DNA of 64,000 nucleotides from Gramella sp. KN1008 (GCF_004332155.1 NZ_SJDV01000001.1:434001-498000); one strand, 5' to 3'. Shown: positions 1-10,422, numbered from the stretch's first letter. A program made the numbers and translations. The notes: generated by a model not told the origin, from the letters alone.

Positions 1-3000
1 AACACCTATGTTGTATCACTTGGAGGTAGCTATATTTATAAAATTTATCCGGATGGGACTGCCAACACTAGTTGGGCAGCGGTAGATTATGGAAATATTT
101 ATGCTATGAATATTGAGGGGGATTATTTGTACGTCTCATATTATTATAATAGCATCACGGGTTCCAGTTGCATCAAGAGAATAGATCTAACAAATCCTGC
201 AGGAGGTCAAACAATGGTATATGACACAGGTTTCCAAAACAGGTTGTTGTCTTTGGTTTTTAAAGATGGATATATTTATTCCGCCAGTTATGGAAGTAAT
301 CAAGTTTTAAAAATTGATCCTTCTACAGGTATATCAACTGAGTATGTTTCAATATATGGACCTTTTGGATTGGGCTTTAATTCCGCAGGGGTCTTATATA
401 TAGCGAGTTATGTATCTGGTACTGTCTCAAGTTATGATGGTTCAATATTGACTACTGAGGTGACTGGTCTCTCAGATCCTAGTGATGTGAAAATTGACCT
501 CACCGGAAATATATACGTTTCAAGTTATCAGGGGGGAATTGTGAAGTATAACGAAACTTTTAGCACCAGTAATTGGATAGTGCCCCAAGACTATAATAAT
601 TCCATCTGGGGAATGAATTTATCACCCATGGGGTCTTTGAACTTTGGTTTATATAGGCAACAAACTTGTGCCCGAATAGGAACTGGAGGCGTTCTTTCTG
701 GTACGCCAGGTGCTACCGATGTTGGAGATCACAACGTCACCATTAGGGCTTCCAATGGAAGCGAGGTGGTAGATCAGAGTTTTGTTATCACTGTAAGCGA
801 TACGGAAGCACCTGCACCAACAGGATCGATAACAATTACCAATGATTCAAGTGATCCGGCTTCAGATTGGTTATTAAGCGACGGTAGGTTAATCCCCCTG
901 GTAGATGGTGCTAAAGTAAATGTGAATGAAGTTGTTAATACACTGGCTTCAGGTGACCTTGTTATTGAAGCGGAAACTGATGTAATTTTTGATGCTGCTG
1001 CTGTACCCGCTCTTTCGGCAGCAAGAACACTTACGTTAAAAGCCGGCAAAGAGGTGATTCTTAATCCGGGTACTAAAATAACTGCTTCAGGGAATAAGCT
1101 TAATCTTGTTTTTTGGTCAGATGCCGATGGAAATGAGGACGGGATGATTTGGTTGAGAGAATCTTCGTTGATTAGAACCAACGGAGGGCACCTCTGGATC
1201 GGAGGCGGTGATGGTACGGCTAGTTGGAATGGGCTGACAGTCGGAGATGGATTTGCTCAGGCCAAACGGGTATTAGCTCCAACAGAGTTACTTCAGATCA
1301 ATAATCAAAATTATAGTTATCAAAATGGTATTACCTTGGATAAAACTTCCCTTACCACAGGTGAGGGTGATTTGAGTTTGAATGGGAAAGTTTCCGGAAT
1401 CAGCCAGGCTGAAAGTATGGGATATGGACAGATAGGCGTGTATTTCAACCGGGGAAATACAATTTCCACTACCTCTGGAAACATTCAGATATCAGGAACA
1501 ACAGAAGCCAATAGAGCTGCCGAAAGTTGGTTTTATGGAATCCTTCTGGCTTCAGATCGAGACGGGGAAGCCAATATTATCCAGTCAGAGAGTGGTGAAA
1601 TAAAACTCGAAGGAGTGTCTAGTCAATCATATGATGGGAATTTTAGTGGAGGGGTAGGAATTTTTGAGTGGAATTCAGGGATTAATGAAATCAGAAGTGT
1701 ATCGGGTGACATTAATATTTATGGACATAACAAAAATAATATCAATGCGTCCCTCGGAGCAATAATTGCAATGGGTGGAGGACCGGCGAGTACAAGGATT
1801 TATTCTCAATCAGGAAATATACATTTGCTTGGCAAGAGTGATAATCCGGATGCTATCGGACTTAATCTGGATAGTGATATTCGAGTCGGCAAAGATGGCA
1901 CCGATCCATATTCAGGAGCAATCACACTGGAAGCCGATATTATTTCTTCTTTAAAAAATAGCTCCCGGTTTTCCTCCTCAGGATCCCTTTTTATCAAACC
2001 AGTCACTTCTTCTGCCGCAGTAGGTATTGGTGGCGCTTTAGGCACCCTTCAACTTCCTGCAAGTTATTTTACTACGAATTTTGAAGATGGTTTTTCGGAA
2101 ATTGTAATAGGTGATGAAAAAACAGGGAAGATTACAGTAGACGGTACCCTTGTTTACAATGATCCGCTTACCCTAAAAACAAATGGAAGTATTGTTTTTA
2201 CCCCAGATGCAGGGGTAAGCAGTACTTCTGCCAATGCTCTTACACTTTGGAGTCGGGCCAGTGGTAATAACGAAGCCAATGATTCTAATTTTGGTGCGAT
2301 ATGGATGCAGCAAGGATCATCAATTAACACCGCTGGAGGAAATTTAACCATGGGTGGCGGATCAGATCCTAATATAGGTTATGCTATGGGAGATCCTTCA
2401 GCAACTTCGGCAGAAAATAATGCTATATATCGCGGTGTGGCTATGAATGGCGCTGTAAATGCCGCAGGGGGTAATATTATTATTAATGGTAAAGGATCCA
2501 GTAATATTACACATACAAGAGGTGTAAATATCGCAGGACCAATCGTAACAGAAGGTTCTGGTAACATAACGGTAAGAGGAATAGGAAGAGGTGCTTCAGA
2601 CGCTATTGCTTTGGGAGATAGTTATTTTAATCCAGATGCTGTGGGTACGTTAAGAGCGCAGACAGGTGATATTACTTTGGATGGTAAACCATCCAGTTCT
2701 ATTAGGAATGGTCTTCATGTCTCTACTACAGGATCTTATATTCAAACAAATGGAAATTTTTCTGCCACCACAACCGGAAGGATAACTGCGACAGCGGGTG
2801 CCTTAAATATTGGAGGTAACACCCATCTTGAAGCTGCCGATAATATTACAATGACTCATACTACCAATGATTTTGTTGGTCCAATTGTCGTAACTGTAGC
2901 TGCTAATCTCCATGTAACAGACGAAAATGAGTTAACCTTAGGAGAAGTTAGTACCAACGGAACAATAGAGATTGCTGCCCAGAATGGGGATTTAACTATT

Positions 3001-6000
3001 GCAGGAAATGTTTCAACCACCAATGCTACGGCAGATGCAATTCAGATCTTTGCAGATAAAGATAGAAATGCTGGTGATCCTTTAGGCGGCAATATCCATC
3101 TTAGTGGGACACCTGAAATCAGCACTGGCTCAGGAGGGCAGGCAAAGCTTTACAGTGGCTCAATTTTGGAAAGTGCAGATTTGATTACTCTTATAGGAGA
3201 AGAAAACGTACGATATAATGTAGATGCGAATACTACCATCTTTGATCCGGTATTAGGTTCTGGTAATTATGCGTTAATAAGGGAAAAGAAAAATTCTCCT
3301 CCAACCGCAGTTTGCCAGAATTTTGTTGCTCAACTTGGAGCAGATGGCACGGTAACTATTTCTCCTGCAGATGTAGACGGAGGTTCCAGCGATGCCGAAG
3401 GAGATGTGACGTTAAGTTTTGACAAGGAATATAAATTTGATTGTAGTGATGTAGGTACTTCTAACGAAGTTACTTTGATTGTTACGGATAGTGAAGGAGA
3501 AACAGATACCTGCACAGCAATAGTAACTGTAGAAGATAATACACCCCCTACTGTACTTACGCAGGATGTGACAGTGTATTTGGATGAAAACGGCCAGGCG
3601 TCAATAAGAGGTGACTATTCTGTAGGAGCCGTAGCCGGACAGCTTGGGGCTCAAAACAGTTCAGACACTTCTACACCGGTAGACTGTGATTGTCCTGAAG
3701 GTTATGTGGCTGTTGGCTACGAAGGATTTACCGGTTGGATCCTGGATGATTTCAGATTGGTTTGTAAAGAGGTGCTGGCTGATGGCAGCCTAGGTACTGA
3801 GATTGTAGAAACATGTTTTAGTGGTTCCAACACCAGTGTTAACAGGTCTATTATTTTGGCCGGTAATGATGTTTTAGTAGGTGTTGAAATTCAGGACGGG
3901 GATTACTCATCTCAGCAATCTTCACGAACCCATGTTAGCATTAAGGGAATAGGGAAAAGCCTGCACCAGATAGCTAACGGGGAGCTGAATACCATTGAAA
4001 ATACAATGTTGCCAGCGCTGAGCGGTTCGGGGACATCTACCACAAATCTGAATACTACGACTCAGTTTGCTCCGGCCGGTCATGCGATTGTTGGAATGTC
4101 AGTAAATCAATCTACCGGTTATTCTGCTACGGTGAGCTTTAAGTATGCACCTATTTCCTCATTATTGAGAGTTGAGAATGGCTCTTCTGATAATTGTAGT
4201 ATTGCTTCCATTTCGGTTGACAGATCAGAGTTCACCTGTGATAATTTAGGAGCGAATACGGTAACACTTAACGTGACTGATATAAACGGAAATACATCTT
4301 CAGCTACCTCTACAGTTACGGTTGAAGATGGGGATGCTCCTGTACTTACAGCGGAAGCCGATCAGGAAGTGGTGCTGGATACCGAATGTAGTATCACCGT
4401 TCCAAACCTTGTTGATGGCTCAGTTGCTACCGATAACTGTACGGTAAGTATCACGCAGTCACCTGTTGCGGGAACTGTAGTTTCGTCAGAACATAACGGA
4501 ACTGTAGAGGTAGTAGTTACGGCCACCGATGCCGCCGGAAATAAAGATAAGTCAACCGTAATCCTTACTGCTATAGACGATGAATCACCGGTACTTACAG
4601 CAGAAGCCGATCAGGAAGTGGTGCTGGATACCGAATGTAGTATCACAATTCCAAACCTTGTAGATAGCTCAGTTGCTACCGATAACTGTACGGTAACTAT
4701 TACGCAGTCGCCAGCTGCGGGAACTGTAGTTTCATCAGAACATAACGGAACTGTAGAAGTAATAGTTGCGGCTACCGATGCTGCCGGCAATAAAGATAAG
4801 TCAACTGTAGTTCTCACTGCTATAGACAATGAAGCTCCTTTACTTACAGCGGAAGCGGATCAGGAAGTAGTTCTTGATGCTGACTGTGGTATCACTGTAC
4901 CAAACCTTGTAGATGGTTCTGAGGCTACGGATAATTGTACGGTAAGTATCACGCAGTTACCTGCTGCTGGAACAGTAGTTTCTTCAGAGCATAATGGAAC
5001 TGTAGATGTAATGGTTACAGCTACAGATACTGCCGGGAATAAAGATGAGTCCACCGTGGTACTAACTGCAATAGACGACCAGGCTCCTGTACTAACGGCT
5101 GAAGCCGATCAGGAAGTGGTGCTGGATACCGAATGTAGTATCACCGTTCCAAACCTTGTAGATGGATCTGAGGCTACCGATAACTGTACGGTAACTATCA
5201 CGCAGTCACCTGCTGCAGGAACAGTAATTTCTTCAGAGCATAACGGCACTGTAGAGGTAGTAGTTACGGCCACCGATGCAGCAGGAAATACAGATGAGTC
5301 AACCGTAGTGCTTACAGCTATAGACAATGAAGCTCCTGTACTTACAGCGGAAGCGGATCAGGAAGTGGTTTTGGATGTCGAATGTAGCATCACGGTACCT
5401 AACCTTGTGGATGGTTCTGAGGCTACGGATAATTGTACGGTAAGTATCACGCAGTCACCTGCTGCAGGAACAGTAATTTCTTCAGAGCATAACGGCACTG
5501 TAGAGGTAGTAGTTACGGCCACCGATGCAGCAGGAAATACAGATGAGTCAACCGTAGTGCTTACAGCTATAGACAATGAAGCTCCTGTACTTACAGCGGA
5601 AGCGGATCAGGAAGTGGTTTTGGATGTCGAATGTAGCATCACGGTACCTAACCTTGTGGATGGTTCTGAGGCTACGGATAATTGTACGGTAAGTATCACG
5701 CAGTCACCTGCTGCAGGAACAGTAATTTCTTCAGAGCATAACGGCACTGTAGAGGTAGTAGTTACGGCCACCGATGCAGCAGGAAATACAGATGAGTCAA
5801 CCGTAGTGCTTACAGCTATAGACAATGAAGCTCCTGTACTTACAGCGGAAGCCGATCAGGAAGTGGTGCTGGATACCGAATGTAGTATCAGCGTTCCAAA
5901 TCTTGTTGATGGCTCAGTTGCTACCGATAATTGTACGGTAACTATCACGCAGTCACCTGCTGCTGGAACTGTAGTTTCCTCAGAACATAACGGAACTGTA

Positions 6001-7512
6001 GCTGTAGTAGTTACGGCTACCGATGCGGCAGGTAATACAGATGAATATACCGTAGTGCTTACTGCTAAAGACAACGAATCTCCATTACTTACTGCCGAAG
6101 CCGATCAGGATGTAAACCTAGATGAGTTTTGTTCAATTACTGTTCCTGAGGTGATGGGAACCGCCACCGATAACTGTACGGTGAGTATCACGCAGTCGCC
6201 AGCTGCAGGTACAGTAGTTTCTTCAGAACATAACGGAACTGTAGCTGTAGTGGTTAAAGCCACCGATGCTGCAGGTAATACAGATGAGTCAACCGTAGTG
6301 CTTACTGCTAAAGACAATGAAGCACCTGTACTAACAGCGGGAGCTGATCGGGATGTGGATCTTGATGAGTTTTGTTCAATCACTGTTCCTGATATGATGG
6401 GAACAGCCACCGATAATTGTACGGTAAGTATTTCTCAGTCACCAGTTGCAGGAACCGTAGTTTCCTCAGAACATAATGGAACTGTTGATGTGGTAGTTAC
6501 AGCAACCGATGCCGCAGGAAATATTGCTGAATCAACCGTAGTATTGACAGCTAAAGACAAAATCGCGCCAACACCGGTCATGGAAACTCTGGCTCCGGTT
6601 AGAGCCGAGTGTATTGTTGAAGCGGCCGATGTGGCAAAACCCCTGGCAGTGGATAATTGTGATGAGTCCATAGAAGGAGTTGCCGATCTTTATTTCCCTG
6701 TGACCCGCAGTGGGTCTACCATCATTACCTGGAAGTATGACGATGGGAACGGGAATGTAACTTACCAGCAACAGGAGATCATCATTGAAGATACCACGGC
6801 ACCGGTGCCGGATGTGGCAGCCCTGGAAGACATTGTGGTAGAATGCGGGGTTTCAGATATTCCTGCACCAACGGCCACCGATAATTGCAGAGGAGCTATC
6901 ACGGGAACCACTTCAGATGCGCTTACGTATATGGATCAGGGGGAATACACTATCACCTGGACCTATGATGATGAGAATGGGAATATCACCACTCAGCAGC
7001 AGAATGTGATCGTTCGCGATGTAACCGCTCCAGAGGTAAGCACCCGTGATATTACGGTGTACCTGGATCCTGAGACCAATGTGAGCATTGCTCCAGAAGA
7101 TATAGATAATGGCAGCTTTGATAACTGTAGCGAACTGATCTTAAGTTTAGACCAGAGCTATTTTGATGAAGTGGGTACTTATGAAGTTACCTTAAGTGCT
7201 ACCGATGAGGCTGGCAATACCGGTGAGGCTACTGCGACGGTTAACGTGGAGATCGATGGTGTGGATGCCAAAGCCGTACATGTAGTACCAACGATCTTAA
7301 AACAGAGTTCCATGGCTAAGGTAGTAGTACCTTTCAGATCGAAGATCATGCAGGTGGAAGTACTGGAGACAGAGACCAATAAGTATAAGGTGTTTGAAGG
7401 TAATGAGTCCTTTGAAATGATGATTGACATTGCGCCATTCAAAGGAACCTTACTAGTGAGAGTGATGGATGATGACGGCACGGTACATCTTAAAAAATTA
7501 ATTGCATTGTAA
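1..7512 (+). CDS. Giant HYR-repeat surface adhesin-like protein, 5' end missing
   Basis: The reading frame is open from base 1, so the true N-terminus lies outside the window; 2503 codons are visible. In order: a beta-propeller-like stretch (about residues 1-200), a short Ig-like segment, a long Gly/Asn/Thr-rich region resembling a filamentous beta-helix (about 280-1085), HYR/Ig-like domains, one of them split by an inserted domain (bases about 3607-4173), nine near-identical HYR repeats of 81-83 residues, three more HYR domains, and a C-terminal block of about 75 residues ending in LVRVMDDDGTVHLKKLIAL. That tail resembles a type A sorting domain of type IX secretion; this is pattern reading, not a search. 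The stop overlaps the start of the porP/sprF-like gene (TAATG), and such pairing is typical of T9SS substrates. It is probably a secreted, cell-surface adhesin or gliding-related protein. The alternating repeats could also serve as spacers for an enzyme domain upstream. Confidence 0.85.
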   Translation, partial: NTYVVSLGGSYIYKIYPDGTANTSWAAVDYGNIYAMNIEGDYLYVSYYYNSITGSSCIKRIDLTNPAGGQTMVYDTGFQNRLLSLVFKDGYIYSASYGSNQVLKIDPSTGISTEYVSIYGPFGLGFNSAGVLYIASYVSGTVSSYDGSILTTEVTGLSDPSDVKIDLTGNIYVSSYQGGIVKYNETFSTSNWIVPQDYNNSIWGMNLSPMGSLNFGLYRQQTCARIGTGGVLSGTPGATDVGDHNVTIRASNGSEVVDQSFVITVSDTEAPAPTGSITITNDSSDPASDWLLSDGRLIPLVDGAKVNVNEVVNTLASGDLVIEAETDVIFDAAAVPALSAARTLTLKAGKEVILNPGTKITASGNKLNLVFWSDADGNEDGMIWLRESSLIRTNGGHLWIGGGDGTASWNGLTVGDGFAQAKRVLAPTELLQINNQNYSYQNGITLDKTSLTTGEGDLSLNGKVSGISQAESMGYGQIGVYFNRGNTISTTSGNIQISGTTEANRAAESWFYGILLASDRDGEANIIQSESGEIKLEGVSSQSYDGNFSGGVGIFEWNSGINEIRSVSGDINIYGHNKNNINASLGAIIAMGGGPASTRIYSQSGNIHLLGKSDNPDAIGLNLDSDIRVGKDGTDPYSGAITLEADIISSLKNSSRFSSSGSLFIKPVTSSAAVGIGGALGTLQLPASYFTTNFEDGFSEIVIGDEKTGKITVDGTLVYNDPLTLKTNGSIVFTPDAGVSSTSANALTLWSRASGNNEANDSNFGAIWMQQGSSINTAGGNLTMGGGSDPNIGYAMGDPSATSAENNAIYRGVAMNGAVNAAGGNIIINGKGSSNITHTRGVNIAGPIVTEGSGNITVRGIGRGASDAIALGDSYFNPDAVGTLRAQTGDITLDGKPSSSIRNGLHVSTTGSYIQTNGNFSATTTGRITATAGALNIGGNTHLEAADNITMTHTTNDFVGPIVVTVAANLHVTDENELTLGEVSTNGTIEIAAQNGDLTIAGNVSTTNATADAIQIFADKDRNAGDPLGGNIHLSGTPEISTGSGGQAKLYSGSILESADLITLIGEENVRYNVDANTTIFDPVLGSGNYALIREKKNSPPTAVCQNFVAQLGADGTVTISPADVDGGSSDAEGDVTLSFDKEYKFDCSDVGTSNEVTLIVTDSEGETDTCTAIVTVEDNTPPTVLTQDVTVYLDENGQASIRGDYSVGAVAGQLGAQNSSDTSTPVDCDCPEGYVAVGYEGFTGWILDDFRLVCKEVLADGSLGTEIVETCFSGSNTSVNRSIILAGNDVLVGVEIQDGDYSSQQSSRTHVSIKGIGKSLHQIANGELNTIENTMLPALSGSGTSTTNLNTTTQFAPAGHAIVGMSVNQSTGYSATVSFKYAPISSLLRVENGSSDNCSIASISVDRSEFTCDNLGANTVTLNVTDINGNTSSATSTVTVEDGDAPVLTAEADQEVVLDTECSITVPNLVDGSVATDNCTVSITQSPVAGTVVSSEHNGTVEVVVTATDAAGNKDKSTVILTAIDDESPVLTAEADQEVVLDTECSITIPNLVDSSVATDNCTVTITQSPAAGTVVSSEHNGTVEVIVAATDAAGNKDKSTVVLTAIDNEAPLLTAEADQEVVLDADCGITVPNLVDGSEATDNCTVSITQLPAAGTVVSSEHNGTVDVMVTATDTAGNKDESTVVLTAIDDQAPVLTAEADQEVVLDTECSITVPNLVDGSEATDNCTVTITQSPAAGTVISSEHNGTVEVVVTATDAAGNTDESTVVLTAIDNEAPVLTAEADQEVVLDVECSITVPNLVDGSEATDNCTVSITQSPAAGTVISSEHNGTVEVVVTATDAAGNTDESTVVLTAIDNEAPVLTAEADQEVVLDVECSITVPNLVDGSEATDNCTVSITQSPAAGTVISSEHNGTVEVVVTATDAAGNTDESTVVLTAIDNEAPVLTAEADQEVVLDTECSISVPNLVDGSVATDNCTVTITQSPAAGTVVSSEHNGTVAVVVTATDAAGNTDEYTVVLTAKDNESPLLTAEADQDVNLDEFCSITVPEVMGTATDNCTVSITQSPAAGTVVSSEHNGTVAVVVKATDAAGNTDESTVVLTAKDNEAPVLTAGADRDVDLDEFCSITVPDMMGTATDNCTVSISQSPVAGTVVSSEHNGTVDVVVTATDAAGNIAESTVVLTAKDKIAPTPVMETLAPVRAECIVEAADVAKPLAVDNCDESIEGVADLYFPVTRSGSTIITWKYDDGNGNVTYQQQEIIIEDTTAPVPDVAALEDIVVECGVSDIPAPTATDNCRGAITGTTSDALTYMDQGEYTITWTYDDENGNITTQQQNVIVRDVTAPEVSTRDITVYLDPETNVSIAPEDIDNGSFDNCSELILSLDQSYFDEVGTYEVTLSATDEAGNTGEATATVNVEIDGVDAKAVHVVPTILKQSSMAKVVVPFRSKIMQVEVLETETNKYKVFEGNESFEMMIDIAPFKGTLLVRVMDDDGTVHLKKLIAL
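4336..6564 (+). repeat. Nine tandem HYR-domain repeats (7 x 249 bp, 2 x 243 bp)
   Basis: Units start at 4336, 4585, 4834, 5083, 5332, 5581, 5830, 6079 and 6322. Each encodes one Ig-like HYR domain beginning (A/S)P(V/L)LTAEADQ and carrying ATDNCTV, SSEHNGTV and DAAGN signatures. Units at 5332-5580 and 5581-5829 are identical base for base, and the identity runs back into the second half of the unit before them. The last two units diverge in their first third (LDEFCSITVP). Confidence 0.95.
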
Positions 7513-8687
7513 TGAAAACGAATATGAAAACTAAGAATATATTTTTCGGTCTGGTCACCTTATTTTCAGGCCTTATAGCAACGAGTCAGGAACTGGTGCG
7601 CCCCGTGATCACGGGGGCTCCCTTCCTGCAGATAGTCCCGGACGCCAGGGCAGGCGGGATGGGAGAGAGCGGAGTAGCTACCTTACCCGATGCCTACTCC
7701 CAGTTCCATAACCCTGCAAAATTCCTGTATGCAGGAGAGAGCTCCAGGGGGATAGGTTTATCTTATATTCCGCAGTTTATAGGTTATGCTAATGATATGT
7801 TCCATGCCAATGCGGCTTACTATCAAATGCTGAATGAACGCTCGGCCTTAAGCGGCTCCCTGACCTACTTCAGCTTTGGAGAGGTGCAGGTGGAAGAAGA
7901 AATGGGTAATAGTATTATCAACCAGGGAAGCTACAGGCCAAATGAAATGGCGCTGGACCTCTCTTACAGCCTTAAGCTGAATGATAATTTCGGGATGTCG
8001 GTTACGGGTCGTTATATCCGATCAGATATTGCAACGAATCAGGGCAATGATGATGTGCAGCTACAAACGGGCAATGCTGTGGCGGCTGATGTGTCCGCGT
8101 ATTATACCTCGGCTTCATTAGATCAGCACATTAATAAATGGACCATGGGTTTTAACTTAAAGAACCTGGGTTCCAAGCTTAAGTATGCCGATGAGGAAGG
8201 TTTTGATTATCCGCTTCCAACTTCTCTGAAAGTAGGAGGAGGATATCATATTGCGATGGGCAGGAATGATATGTTATCTTTCTACGGAGAGGCACTGAAG
8301 TTTCTGGTACCTGCTACCGATGATCAGCGTAACCTTCCAGACGATAGCGCTGCGGGAGGTTGGTTCTCATCTTTTGGGGATGCTCCCGATGGTTTTTCGG
8401 AAGAGATGAAAGAGGTGATCTTCTCGCTTGGATCGGAGATCAATTTCAACGATACCTTCACGTTCCGTACCGGTTATATTACTCAGAGCAGGGAGAAAGG
8501 ATTTAAGAACCATATGAGCCTCGGCGCGGGATTGAGATATGATCGTTTTATGTTCGATTTTGCCTATCAGCTGCCTGTGGCCAGTAGTATCATGAGTAGT
8601 CAGGATAAGGTGATAAAGTTCTCCTTAAGCTTTAATCTGGATGCTTCCGGAAGGAATACACAAACTAATTCGGTAAGCTCTTTATAA
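7512..8687 (+). CDS. PorP/SprF family type IX secretion-associated membrane protein
   Basis: 391 residues with a signal peptide (hydrophobic stretch at about residues 9-24, cleavage near ATSQ) followed by an outer-membrane beta-barrel-like pattern: GGMGESGVA near the N-terminus, many alternating aromatic strands (GLSYIPQF, SLTYFSFGEV), and an ending KVIKFSLSFNLD that resembles a terminal barrel strand. PorP/SprF proteins anchor or help present specific T9SS substrates such as SprB on the cell surface. The ATG overlaps the stop of the giant upstream gene by one base, so the two are translationally coupled and this protein is probably its dedicated partner. Length is slightly above the usual 300-350 residues. 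A hairpin terminator follows directly. Confidence 0.88.
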   Translation: MKTNMKTKNIFFGLVTLFSGLIATSQELVRPVITGAPFLQIVPDARAGGMGESGVATLPDAYSQFHNPAKFLYAGESSRGIGLSYIPQFIGYANDMFHANAAYYQMLNERSALSGSLTYFSFGEVQVEEEMGNSIINQGSYRPNEMALDLSYSLKLNDNFGMSVTGRYIRSDIATNQGNDDVQLQTGNAVAADVSAYYTSASLDQHINKWTMGFNLKNLGSKLKYADEEGFDYPLPTSLKVGGGYHIAMGRNDMLSFYGEALKFLVPATDDQRNLPDDSAAGGWFSSFGDAPDGFSEEMKEVIFSLGSEINFNDTFTFRTGYITQSREKGFKNHMSLGAGLRYDRFMFDFAYQLPVASSIMSSQDKVIKFSLSFNLDASGRNTQTNSVSSL

Positions 8688-8710
8688 AAAACTAAGCAAT
8701 TCATTAATGA

Positions 8711-8742
8711 AAAAAACGCCCTTCAAGAAAGGGCGTTTTTGT
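8711..8742 (+). terminator. Rho-independent terminator after the porP/sprF-like gene
   Basis: A stem AACGCCCTT / AAGGGCGTT with a short loop is followed by a T run, 24 bp after the stop. The A run on the 5' side means it could also work on the minus strand for the convergent GH3-like gene. Confidence 0.85.
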
Positions 8743-8760
8743 TTATGGGAAAAATTTTCT

Positions 8761-8797
8761 AAACCTCACGGGTTTCCAAAACCTGTGAGGTTTTTTG
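8761..8797. terminator. Second hairpin between convergent genes
   Basis: A near-perfect 15-bp stem (AAACCTCACGGGTTT against AAACCTGTGAGGTTT, one mismatch) followed by six T. It sits 18 bp past the stop of the minus-strand GH3-like gene. It may terminate leftover plus-strand transcription or be a dispersed palindrome. Confidence 0.6.
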
Positions 8798-8814
8798 TGT
8801 ATATCCAAGAGTAT

Positions 8815-10341
8815 TTAAGATACTCTGAGCGAATTCATTTCTAGTAATTCCTGAAGATAGCTTCTTGAATTTGAAAGTCGGGGAACCTTGTGCTGGCCAC
8901 CTACCTTATTGTGTTTTTTCAGCCATTCATAGAAAAGATCCTTTCGGGCCATATGCACGGTAGGCATCCTTAAGGTCATATTGTTATAGCGTTTGGCTTC
9001 ATAATCGCTGTTCACTTCCTGAAGAGCACGATCCAGCTGATATTTGAAATTATCAAAATCCCGGGGAGGGGTCTTGAATTCTATCATCCATTCATGGGCC
9101 CCTTTTTCTTTTCCTTCCATAAAAACAGGAGCAGCCGTATAATCTACTATCTCGCAGTTGGTCACCAGGGAGACTTTCTTTAATGCGGCTTCAGCATTCT
9201 CGATGATAAGCTCTTCACCAAATACATTTATGTGATGCTTGGTTCGGCCAGAAACCCTTATTCTGTATGGGTTTGTATCTGTAAATCTTACCGTATCACC
9301 GATCTTATAACGCCAAAGTCCGGCGTTAGTAGTGATTACCACGGCATAATTTTTCCCTGTTTCCACTTCGCTAAGCGGAATAGCTTTTTCTTCTTCTGAA
9401 CCATATTCCTCCATAGGAATGAACTCGTAGAAAATTCCGTAGTCCAGCATCAATAGCATGTCTTTGGTATCGTTTTGATCCTGACAGGCAAAAAATCCTT
9501 CTGACGCATTATAGATCTCATAATACCTGAAATTTTCTTTAGGAAGTATCTTCTGATATTGCGAAGCATAAGGCTGAAAGCTAACGCCTCCATGAAAATA
9601 GACCTCTAGATTCGGCCATACCTCAAATAGTTCTTCTTTTTCCTTCGTTTCCAGTACGTTGTTCAGTAATACCAGCATCCAGCTGGGAACTCCCGCCAAA
9701 CTGGTTACATTTTCCTTTACGGTTTCATCTACAATTGCCTGCATTTTATATTCCCAGTCATGCATAAGGGAAACTTCATTGCTGGGCGTACTGCTGAATT
9801 CAGCCCAGAATGGCATATTGTCTATTAGAATGGCAGAAAGATCGCCATAAGATGTACCGTTCTCCCTGTAGATCTCCTTGCTTCCTCCCAGTCGCAGGCT
9901 TTTTCCTGTAAATAACTGGGATTGCGGATTGTTATTTAAATAGATGCACAAAAGGTCTTTTCCCGCCGCATAATGGCAGTCTTCCAGTGAATCCTGGCTT
10001 ACGGGTATAAATTTGCTTTTTGCACTAGTGGTCCCACTGGATTTAGCGAACCATCTTATAGGGGTGGGCCAGAAGATATTGGTCTCTCCCCTTCGGCTAC
10101 GTTCAATTACGCCCTGATAATCTTCATATTTCTGAATAGGAACTCTTTCCCGGAAAGTTTCGTAAGAATCTATTTCCTCAAATTTAAAACGTTTCCCGAA
10201 TTCGGTGTTCTTCGCCTTCGTAAGAAGATCCTTAAGCAGCTCTTTCTGAACATCATGGGGGTATTTGATAAATAATTCCATCTGATGAATGCGCTTCTTC
10301 AGGAACCAGGATGCTATAGAGTTGACTAACGGAATTGGCAT
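8815..10341 (-). CDS. GH3-like acyl-adenylate/amido synthetase family protein
   Basis: 508 residues with the layout of the GH3 family, ANL-superfamily relatives that in plants adenylate jasmonate or auxin and join them to amino acids. Visible features are the nucleotide-binding stretch WFAKSSGTTSAKSKFIPVS (about residues 92-110), the central YFHGGVSF and NASEGFFA segments (ATP/adenine side), and the hinge-like WRYKIGDTVRF followed by GRTKHHINVFGEEL. All the usual blocks are present and the length is normal. Bacteroidota commonly carry one copy, but the bacterial substrate is not known to me, so no symbol is given. It is transcribed alone, away from the DUF2797 gene, with a good promoter match 51 bp ahead of the ATG. 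It ends against two hairpins. Confidence 0.88.
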   Translation of the reverse strand: MPIPLVNSIASWFLKKRIHQMELFIKYPHDVQKELLKDLLTKAKNTEFGKRFKFEEIDSYETFRERVPIQKYEDYQGVIERSRRGETNIFWPTPIRWFAKSSGTTSAKSKFIPVSQDSLEDCHYAAGKDLLCIYLNNNPQSQLFTGKSLRLGGSKEIYRENGTSYGDLSAILIDNMPFWAEFSSTPSNEVSLMHDWEYKMQAIVDETVKENVTSLAGVPSWMLVLLNNVLETKEKEELFEVWPNLEVYFHGGVSFQPYASQYQKILPKENFRYYEIYNASEGFFACQDQNDTKDMLLMLDYGIFYEFIPMEEYGSEEEKAIPLSEVETGKNYAVVITTNAGLWRYKIGDTVRFTDTNPYRIRVSGRTKHHINVFGEELIIENAEAALKKVSLVTNCEIVDYTAAPVFMEGKEKGAHEWMIEFKTPPRDFDNFKYQLDRALQEVNSDYEAKRYNNMTLRMPTVHMARKDLFYEWLKKHNKVGGQHKVPRLSNSRSYLQELLEMNSLRVS

Positions 10342-10391
10342 TATTCTTCTTATCTTTAACGCTTATATTCTGAAGGCGTAGGTTATTGGGT

Positions 10392-10422
10392 TAAAAATAA
10401 TCTAAACTTCGAAGCCTGCAAA
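10392..10422 (-). promoter_or_regulatory. Bacteroidota-type promoter for the GH3-like gene
   Basis: On the minus strand the sequence reads TTTG, 19 bp spacer, TATTTTTA, which matches the -33/-7 consensus TTTG-N19-TAnnTTTG at all but the last base. The -7 box ends 51 bp before the start codon. Confidence 0.5.

Noticed and set aside
4611..6671. Series of minus-strand frames of about 72 codons over the HYR repeats
   Set aside because: They repeat with the 249-bp period and are antisense shadows of the adhesin gene.
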